Source: JBKPDV01 sp046728075 (lineage in GTDB: Bacteria; Acidobacteriota; Thermoanaerobaculia; UBA5066; Gp7-AA6). From it: a stretch of 18,944 nucleotides of DNA. Of this stretch, positions 14,322 through 18,944 are shown in pieces (positions within the stretch are counted from its first letter, which is position 1; each line of letters begins with the position of its first letter). The stretch is taken from NCBI GenBank assembly GCA_046728075.1, contig JBKPDV010000089.1, positions 1 to 18,944 on the forward strand, in the 5' to 3' direction. The position numbers were made by a program, and so were the translations under genes. Under the pieces are notes generated by a model. It saw nothing but the letters and a program-made list of their open reading frames with translations. It was not told the origin of the DNA and searched no databases.

Positions 14322-14945
14322 ATGATTCCTGTCATGCTCCTCATCGGCGCGATCCTTCTGGCCGGTGCCGCCGCGACATCGGCGCCTCCGCCTCCCGCGG
14401 CGAATCTGTATCGACTCGAGCTTGCCGGCGGCGGCGCCGTCTGGTCGAAAGACACGCCGATGCAATCGGGAGCTCTCGTCACTTTCCATCGCTATCCCGA
14501 CGGAGCCCTCGTCTCGATCCGCCGGTCCGACCTCGTTCACGTCGCGATCACAAAGCCTGAATCGAAGGCCGTCCGCGGGCTCGCCGCCGGGGCGGCGGTG
14601 GACATCGGGATCACCGGAAGTGGCGGGGGACCGGCCTCGGCGGCCGGCAAAGCCGGCGCGGGCGGCACGAGACGGACCGCGGCAACCGGCGCAAAGGCAA
14701 CGGGCAATCCAGCGCCGGGAGAAACGAAAGACGGAACGGCGCTCTTCAATCCGGACCGTGCGTACAAGCCGGAGTGGGACTCGAAACAAGTCCCCGGCTT
14801 GAATATCGGCAACCCCAACTCGCCTAACGACTACAAGGAGGGACGCACGTTCGCTTATCCCTCCGCTCCGGTCACTCAGGCTGCTCCGGGAGATCTCCCG
14901 CGGGCCAAGGTGGAGACCGGCGACCCGCCGAAGGGACCGCAGTAA
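14322..14945 (+). CDS. Secreted low-complexity protein, paralogue of the 4840 product
   Basis: This 207-residue product has a signal peptide (residues 1-21, LLIGAILLAGAAATSA). Residues 30-74 align without gaps to residues 26-70 of the protein at 4840, with 15 of 45 identical, including YR, KD, SG, H.YP and S. A Gly/Ala/Lys/Thr-rich linker (about 98-150) and a tail containing NIGNPNSPND follow. The ATG at 14322 was preferred to the upstream ATG at 14241, which would add 27 residues before the signal peptide. No good ribosome site is seen. The function is unknown. It is divergent from the efflux operon and has no clear functional tie to it. Confidence 0.75.
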   Translation: MIPVMLLIGAILLAGAAATSAPPPPAANLYRLELAGGGAVWSKDTPMQSGALVTFHRYPDGALVSIRRSDLVHVAITKPESKAVRGLAAGAAVDIGITGSGGGPASAAGKAGAGGTRRTAATGAKATGNPAPGETKDGTALFNPDRAYKPEWDSKQVPGLNIGNPNSPNDYKEGRTFAYPSAPVTQAAPGDLPRAKVETGDPPKGPQ

Positions 14946-14956
14946 ACCGTCGCTTC

Positions 14957-15045
14957 GCGCTGCACCCGTGACCTGCGCCTGTGGGCGCACCGGCGATCGG
15001 CTCGCCCAAGGGGCTCGACCGCTCGCCTGGTCCCGTGTGCAGCGC
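14957..15045 (+). other. Branched, cloverleaf-like foldable element
   Basis: An outer stem GCGCTGCAC/GTGCAGCGC (14957-14965 with 15037-15045, 9 bp, perfect) encloses GACC/GGTC (14970-14973 with 15029-15032). Inside are TGCGCC/GGCGCA with a TGTG tetraloop (14974-14989, perfect) and GGCGA/TCGCC (14992-14996 with 15002-15006). A weaker GGC/GCC pairing lies at about 15012-15027. The nested, ordered arms suggest a structured RNA or a dispersed intergenic element. No known RNA family is recognised. Confidence 0.5.
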
Positions 15046-15053
15046 TACGCTCC

Positions 15054-15104
15054 CGCGGCGCGCGCCTCCTCCCTCGGTTACTTCGGGAGACATCGCGCGC
15101 CGCG
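15054..15104. repeat. Large GC-rich inverted repeat
   Basis: CGCGGCGCGCG (15054-15064) and CGCGCGCCGCG (15094-15104) are perfect 11-bp arms. An inner CTCCC/GGGAG pairing and an outer CGCT/AGCG pairing, across a two-base bulge, lengthen the stem. It directly follows the branched element and may be part of the same unit. There is no T-run, so a simple intrinsic terminator is unlikely. Confidence 0.7.
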
Positions 15105-15163
15105 AGCGGATGTCAGCGGGTCGGCGCAACTGATGGCCCTCTTGACTTAACTCTCTTGCCCGC

Positions 15164-15189
15164 GGGACCTGGCCCATTGGGACCTGGCC
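15164..15189. repeat. 11-bp direct repeat
   Basis: GGGACCTGGCC occurs at 15164-15174 and 15179-15189, a 15-base period. It lies about 135 bases before the glycoside hydrolase start, where a regulator site is conceivable. No function can be assigned. Confidence 0.6.
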
Positions 15190-15313
15190 GCGTTTGACGG
15201 GGCGGGCGCGGGCTGCGATCATCTTGTCGAGGCTTCTCTCCGACAGGTTCCGCGCGCTTCTCTACGGGACATCGGGCGCACCTCAGTTTGGCGAAGAGAG
15301 GTCTCGAGCAGAG

Positions 15314-15319
15314 AAGGAG
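15314..15319 (+). promoter_or_regulatory. Ribosome binding site deciding the GH44 start
   Basis: AAGGAG lies 4 nt before GTG 15324. An in-frame TTG at 15288 has no such site and would add 12 residues before the signal peptide. A TTG at 15321 is too close. Confidence 0.6.
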
Positions 15320-15323
15320 ATTG

Positions 15324-17327
15324 GTGCTCGAGAACCGCCGATTCTGGGCAGAGATTGCGCTGGGATTGTTCGTTTCGGTCGGGCGAGCGTTCGCGCAGAA
15401 TCCCGCAGTGACGGTCACTGTGGACACCTCCGCGGACCGTCATCCGATCAGTCCTCTCATCTACGGCGTGGCCTACGGCGACGCGACCACGCTTTCGGGG
15501 CTCAATGCCCCGCTCAACCGGCTCGGCGGCAACAATACGAGCCGCTACAACTGGCAGGTCAACGCAGACAACCGGGGCAGCGACTGGTACTTCGAGAGCA
15601 TCCCGTTCGCGGACAGCCCAGGCGAAGTCGGAGATACCTTCGTCTCGGTGAGCAAGGCGGCGGCTGCTCAACCGATGCTGACGATTCCGACCGTCGGCTG
15701 GGTTGCCCGGGTCGGACCGGGTCGATCCAAGCTCGCGAGCTTTTCCATCGCGAAGTACGGTTCCCAGACAGGAAACGACTGGCAGTGGCTCCCGGACGCC
15801 GGAAACGGAATCCTGTCGGGAGGATCCTTCGTCACCGGCAACGACCCGAACGATTCCGGAGTCCCGGCCGACTCCCTCTTCCAGCAATCGTGGGCCCAAC
15901 ATCTGGTCTCGACGTGGGGTCTCTCGAGCGCCGGCGGTCTCGCCTATTACATTCTCGACAACGAGCCCAGCATCTGGCACTCCACGCATCGGGACGTCCA
16001 TCCCGTGGGCGCGACGATGCAAGAGATCCGCGACAAGACGGTCGACTACGCGGGCCGCATCAAAACCGTCGACCCGGGCGCCCTCATCGTCGGGCCCGAG
16101 GAATGGGGCTGGAGCGGATATTTCTACAGCGGCTACGACCAGCAGTACGGAAGCCTTCACGGCTGGAGCTTCCTGCCGGACCGCGCGAGTCACGGCGGCG
16201 CGGACTACCTGCCCTGGCTCCTGGACCAGATGAGGCAGGCCTCCACCTCCGCCAGCCGACGACTTCTGGACGTCTTCAGCGTCCACTACTACCCGCAAGG
16301 CGGAGAGTTCTCCTCCGACACGTCGACCGCCATGCAGCTGCGCCGCAATCGTTCGACGCGATCTCTGTGGGACCCGACTTACGTGGATGAATCCTGGATC
16401 GGCGATACGGTCAAGCTGGTGCCTCGACTGAAGAGCTGGGTGGCTTCGTACTACCCGGGAACGAAGACAGCCGTCACCGAGTACAACTGGGGCGCCGAGA
16501 GTCACATCAACGGCGCAACGGCGCAGGCGGACGTTCTTGGAATTTTCGGCCGCGAGGGACTGGATCTCGGGACCCGATGGACGACGCCGGACGCATCCAC
16601 CCCGACTTACAAGGCGATCCAGCTCTATCGCAACTACGACGGCGCCCGTTCGGCATTCGGCGAGACCAGCGTCCGCGCGACGGCTCCGAACCCGGACGCC
16701 CTTTCCGCCTTCGCCGCGCTGCGATCGATAGACGGGGCGCTCACGGTCATGATCGTCTGCAAGAGCCTGACGGGCACGACGCCTCTGACGCTTTCGCTCT
16801 CGGGATTCTCGCCGCGCGGATCCGCCCGGGTCTGGCAGCTGACCTCATCCAACACGATCACCCGTCTGACCGATCTGTCCGTCACGGGCAACGCGATCTC
16901 GATCTCGCTGCCCCCGCAGAGCATCACACTCTTCGTGGTGCCGGCGTCGGCGGGAGCGAGCTTCTACACGGTCACGCCATGCCGGCTCCTCGACACGCGA
17001 GGGCCGGCCGGTCCCTATGGCGCGCCGGCGCTGCTGGCCGGCGGCGATCGGACGTTCGTGCTCGCAGGCCGCTGCGGCATCCCCAGCTCGGCCACGGCGG
17101 TCGCCACCAATGTGACGGTAACCTCGGCCGCGGCGGCCGGTTTTCTGACGCTCTTTCCGGACGGGGCGACCGTTCCACTGGCGAGCAGCGTGAATTTCCA
17201 TACGGGACAAACGCGAGCCAACAACGCGATCTTCACGCTCGGCGCGACCGGAGGAGTCACCATCCATGCGGGGCTTGGCTCGGGACACGTCGAAGCGATT
17301 CTGGACGTGACGGGGTATTTCCAGTAG
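15324..17327 (+). CDS. Secreted GH44 family glycoside hydrolase (endoglucanase/mannanase-like)
   Basis: The 667-residue product starts at GTG 15324 and has a classic signal peptide ending AFA-QNP at about residue 24. The catalytic domain matches glycoside hydrolase family 44. The probable acid/base is Glu214 in LDNEPSIW (codon 15963-15965), followed by STHRDVHP. The probable nucleophile is Glu386 in TEYNWG (codon 16479-16481). GH44 enzymes cut beta-1,4-glucans and mannans with a retaining mechanism. A beta-sandwich (about 450-540) completes the family fold. A separate C-terminal domain of about 120 residues (548-667) begins FYTVTPCRLLDTRGP and ends DVTGYF. It recurs in secreted proteins of several phyla and may serve in surface attachment or export. 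The gene converges on lpd. Confidence 0.88.
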   Translation: MLENRRFWAEIALGLFVSVGRAFAQNPAVTVTVDTSADRHPISPLIYGVAYGDATTLSGLNAPLNRLGGNNTSRYNWQVNADNRGSDWYFESIPFADSPGEVGDTFVSVSKAAAAQPMLTIPTVGWVARVGPGRSKLASFSIAKYGSQTGNDWQWLPDAGNGILSGGSFVTGNDPNDSGVPADSLFQQSWAQHLVSTWGLSSAGGLAYYILDNEPSIWHSTHRDVHPVGATMQEIRDKTVDYAGRIKTVDPGALIVGPEEWGWSGYFYSGYDQQYGSLHGWSFLPDRASHGGADYLPWLLDQMRQASTSASRRLLDVFSVHYYPQGGEFSSDTSTAMQLRRNRSTRSLWDPTYVDESWIGDTVKLVPRLKSWVASYYPGTKTAVTEYNWGAESHINGATAQADVLGIFGREGLDLGTRWTTPDASTPTYKAIQLYRNYDGARSAFGETSVRATAPNPDALSAFAALRSIDGALTVMIVCKSLTGTTPLTLSLSGFSPRGSARVWQLTSSNTITRLTDLSVTGNAISISLPPQSITLFVVPASAGASFYTVTPCRLLDTRGPAGPYGAPALLAGGDRTFVLAGRCGIPSSATAVATNVTVTSAAAAGFLTLFPDGATVPLASSVNFHTGQTRANNAIFTLGATGGVTIHAGLGSGHVEAILDVTGYFQ

Positions 17328-17398
17328 CTATCAGCTATCAGCTTTTAGTCCGACCATCCGCGTCCCCAGCTGAAAGCTGAGAGCTGAGAGCTGAGAGT
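17326..17398. repeat. Heptamer inverted repeat between convergent genes
   Basis: The left arm has AGCTATC twice and then AGCTTTTAG (17326-17348). The right arm has AGCTGAA followed by three AGCTGAG units and AGTT (17368-17399). Segments 17328-17348 and 17370-17390 are complementary at 18 of 21 positions, across a 21-base loop. The element fills the whole gap between the two stop codons and overlaps the GH44 stop. It could act as a two-way terminator. Confidence 0.9.
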
Positions 17399-18805
17399 TC
17401 AAATGTGGATGGCATGGCCTCCGACGGCCTCCGAGGCTTCGTGGATGGCCTCGGAGAGAGTCGGATGGGCATGGATCGTTCGCACGAGCTCTTCGGATGT
17501 GACCTCGAGCTTCAGGGCCGCCCCCGCCTCCGCGATCAATTCCGTCGCGTGCGGTCCGACGATGTGGACGCCGAGCACCTCGTCGTACTTCTTCTCCCCC
17601 ACGATCTTGACGAAGCCCGAGGTGTCGTTGATCACACGCGCCTTGCCGTTCGCCGAGAAAGGGAACTTTCCGATCAGGACGTCGTAGCCGCGCTCGCGCG
17701 CCTTCGCCTCGCTCAGCCCGATCGATGCGACCTCCGGGGCGCAGTAGGTGCATCCGGGCACCTGGTCGTAGTTGATCGGGCGCGTTTCCCGGCCGGCCAT
17801 GTGCTCGACGGCGACGACCCCCTCGGCCATGGCGACGTGCGCCAGCCAGTGCGTCGGAACGACGTCGCCGATCGCGTAGATACCGGGCACGTTCGTCCGC
17901 ATCATCGGATCGATCGTGATGTAACCTCGGTCGGTCGCGACACCGACGCCTTCCAGCCCGATTTTTTCCGAGAGCGGTCTGCGCCCGACGGCCAGCAGGA
18001 TTTTCTCCGCGCGGAAGGTCTCCGTCTTGCCCCCGGATGTGCGAGCCAGCACCTCCACTCCGGCGTCGGTCTTCGTGACCCGCTCGACCCGCGAATCCAC
18101 GTAGACCGCGATCCCCTGCCGCTTGAAGGACGCCGCCAGCTCGCGCGAGATCTCCTCGTCTTCGAGTGGAACGATGCGAGGAAGGATCTCGATCACCGTA
18201 ACCTTCGAACCGAAGCGGGCGAACATCGAGGCGAACTCCACGCCCACGGCTCCCGACCCGATCACGATCAGCGATCGGGGGACCTCGGTCACTTCGAGAA
18301 TGGAGTCGGAGGACAGGATCGTCTTGTGATCGATCTCCATGCCGGGCAACGACCGGGGGTCGGAGCCCGTCGCGACGATGATGTTCTTGGCGGCGAAAAC
18401 CGTTTCCGCGCCGTCGGCCGGTGTGACCCCGACTTTTCCCACTCCCACGATCCGGCCAAAGCCGTTGGCGACGTCGACCCGGTTCTTCTTCATCAGGTAG
18501 GTGACGCCGTTGGAGCTCTGCCGGACCACTTTCTCCTTGTGCTTCATCGCCGCGGGAAGCTCCAGCTTCACGTCGCGCGCCGCGACCCCGACGTCCGCGC
18601 CGTGTCGAGCCTCTTCGAGCAGGTCGGCCGTGTGCAGAAGCGCCTTGGTCGGAATGCACCCGCGCAGCGTACAGACTCCGCCCAGGCGCGAATCCTTCTC
18701 GACGATCAGCACCGAAAGCCCTAACTGGGCGGCTCGGACGGCCGCCACATATCCGCCCGGCCCGGAGCCGATGATGCAGACGTCGTAAGTCTTGTTGGAA
18801 CTCAT
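17399..18805 (-). CDS. lpdA: Dihydrolipoamide dehydrogenase (E3)
   Basis: The 468-residue flavoprotein reoxidises lipoamide of 2-oxoacid dehydrogenase or glycine cleavage complexes using NAD+. The FAD-binding GSGPGG is at residues 13-18 and the redox disulfide is Cys45/Cys50 in GGVCTLRGCIPTK. A second nucleotide-binding motif is VIGSGAVGVEFA, and the C-terminal base pair of residues lies in HAHPTLSEA. The usual CLNxGC reads CTLRGC, but both cysteines are kept. The ATG at 18805 (MSSNKTYDVCIIGSG) was chosen over the upstream ATG at 18913. The latter would translate the repeat-rich leader, and GGAG lies just before 18805. No partner E1/E2 genes are nearby, so it may serve several complexes. Confidence 0.95.
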   Translation of the reverse strand: MSSNKTYDVCIIGSGPGGYVAAVRAAQLGLSVLIVEKDSRLGGVCTLRGCIPTKALLHTADLLEEARHGADVGVAARDVKLELPAAMKHKEKVVRQSSNGVTYLMKKNRVDVANGFGRIVGVGKVGVTPADGAETVFAAKNIIVATGSDPRSLPGMEIDHKTILSSDSILEVTEVPRSLIVIGSGAVGVEFASMFARFGSKVTVIEILPRIVPLEDEEISRELAASFKRQGIAVYVDSRVERVTKTDAGVEVLARTSGGKTETFRAEKILLAVGRRPLSEKIGLEGVGVATDRGYITIDPMMRTNVPGIYAIGDVVPTHWLAHVAMAEGVVAVEHMAGRETRPINYDQVPGCTYCAPEVASIGLSEAKARERGYDVLIGKFPFSANGKARVINDTSGFVKIVGEKKYDEVLGVHIVGPHATELIAEAGAALKLEVTSEELVRTIHAHPTLSEAIHEASEAVGGHAIHI

Positions 18806-18816
18806 GTCTCCGTTAT

Positions 18817-18889
18817 CCCCCCGTCCCCCACTCCCCCGTCTCCCCGTCCGAGATTCAGACGGGGGGACGGGGCGACGGGGCGACGGGGT
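18817..18889. promoter_or_regulatory. Octamer inverted repeat and G-rich array in the lpd leader
   Basis: Four tandem GACGGGGN units (18858-18889) face a degenerate complementary C-rich arm (18817-18848) across the 9-base spacer 18849-18857. The inner 15 bp (18834-18848 with 18858-18872) have one mismatch. The G-rich strand carries runs GGGGGG, GGGG, GGGG and GGGG with 2-4-base loops, a quadruplex pattern. It lies 12-84 bases before the lpd ATG and probably in its 5' leader, so it could affect transcription or translation. Confidence 0.6.
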
Positions 18890-18944
18890 GTCTTGAATGC
18901 ACGAACCTATCATCAGCTGTCGACGCCCTCTCCCGGCTGTGTCG

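Larger units (their letters stand above)
14946..15323. other. Gene-free intergenic stretch
   Basis: No supported gene lies in these 378 bases. They contain a multi-branched foldable region (14957-15045), a large GC hairpin (15054-15104) and a direct repeat (15164-15189), each listed separately. The last 130 bases before the glycoside hydrolase show no clear promoter. TTGACT at 15142-15147 could be a -35, but no partner -10 is seen. Confidence 0.7.

Noticed and set aside
14957..15045. Possible tRNA because of the cloverleaf-like fold
   Set aside because: The stem lengths and loops do not match tRNA. There is no anticodon arm with a 7-base loop and no T-loop consensus.
15194..16390. Plus-strand 398-codon frame overlapping the glycoside hydrolase
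   Set aside because: It is shifted relative to the GH44 frame, is Arg-rich, and lacks motifs. The GH44 frame has a signal peptide and both catalytic glutamates.
17405..18724. Plus-strand open frame of 439 codons antisense to lpd
   Set aside because: lpd shows all catalytic motifs. The antisense frame is a composition artefact.

Overview
The window is GC-rich, tightly packed bacterial chromosome. It holds thirteen confident or likely protein genes, one small CcmD-like gene, no rRNA, tRNA or CRISPR, and no transposase. The gene content suggests a member of the Acidobacteriota or a neighbouring deep-branching Gram-negative phylum. The supporting signs are a multihaem/LVIVD propeller protein, a cysteine-type CcmE, a secreted GH44 enzyme with a C-terminal RLLDTR...DVTGYF domain, and many short heptamer repeats between genes. 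This assignment is inference, not proof.

Layout. (1) 1-4668, plus strand: the 3' part of a large c-type-cytochrome/LVIVD propeller protein, a hairpin, then an overlapping ccmD-like/ccmE/ccmF run for cytochrome c maturation. CcmE carries CxxxY instead of HxxxY, and no ccmH follows, so this looks like the variant System I ('System I*'). (2) 4840-5993, plus strand: two secreted proteins of unknown function. (3) 6018-8756, minus strand: an MBL-fold hydrolase downstream of an acetyl-CoA synthetase-like ligase. (4) 8962-9822, plus strand: a second, unrelated MBL-fold hydrolase. (5) 9837-14190, minus strand: an efflux-type operon transcribed adaptor, ABC ATPase, FtsX-like permease, FtsX-like permease. 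(6) 14322-14945, plus strand: a secreted protein sharing a roughly 45-residue domain with the one at 4840. (7) 14946-15323: a gene-free, strongly structured stretch. (8) 15324-17327, plus strand: a secreted GH44 glycoside hydrolase. (9) 17399-18805, minus strand: dihydrolipoamide dehydrogenase, with an octamer inverted repeat in its leader.

How they fit together. The first block couples a haem protein with its maturation machinery. The minus-strand block at 9837-14190 should form a MacAB/Lol-like transporter with two different membrane subunits. The acetyl-CoA ligase and Lpd are central carbon metabolism genes. The GH44 enzyme indicates use of plant beta-glucans or mannans outside the cell.

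The most unusual layer is non-coding. Four loci carry tandem 7-bp repeats of related sequence, two of them arranged as inverted arms that make long hairpins. They sit at gene ends, and one lies inside the efflux operon. A multi-branched foldable region (14957-15104) and an octamer/G-quadruplex-like element upstream of lpd add to this. These are the best candidates for undescribed elements here.
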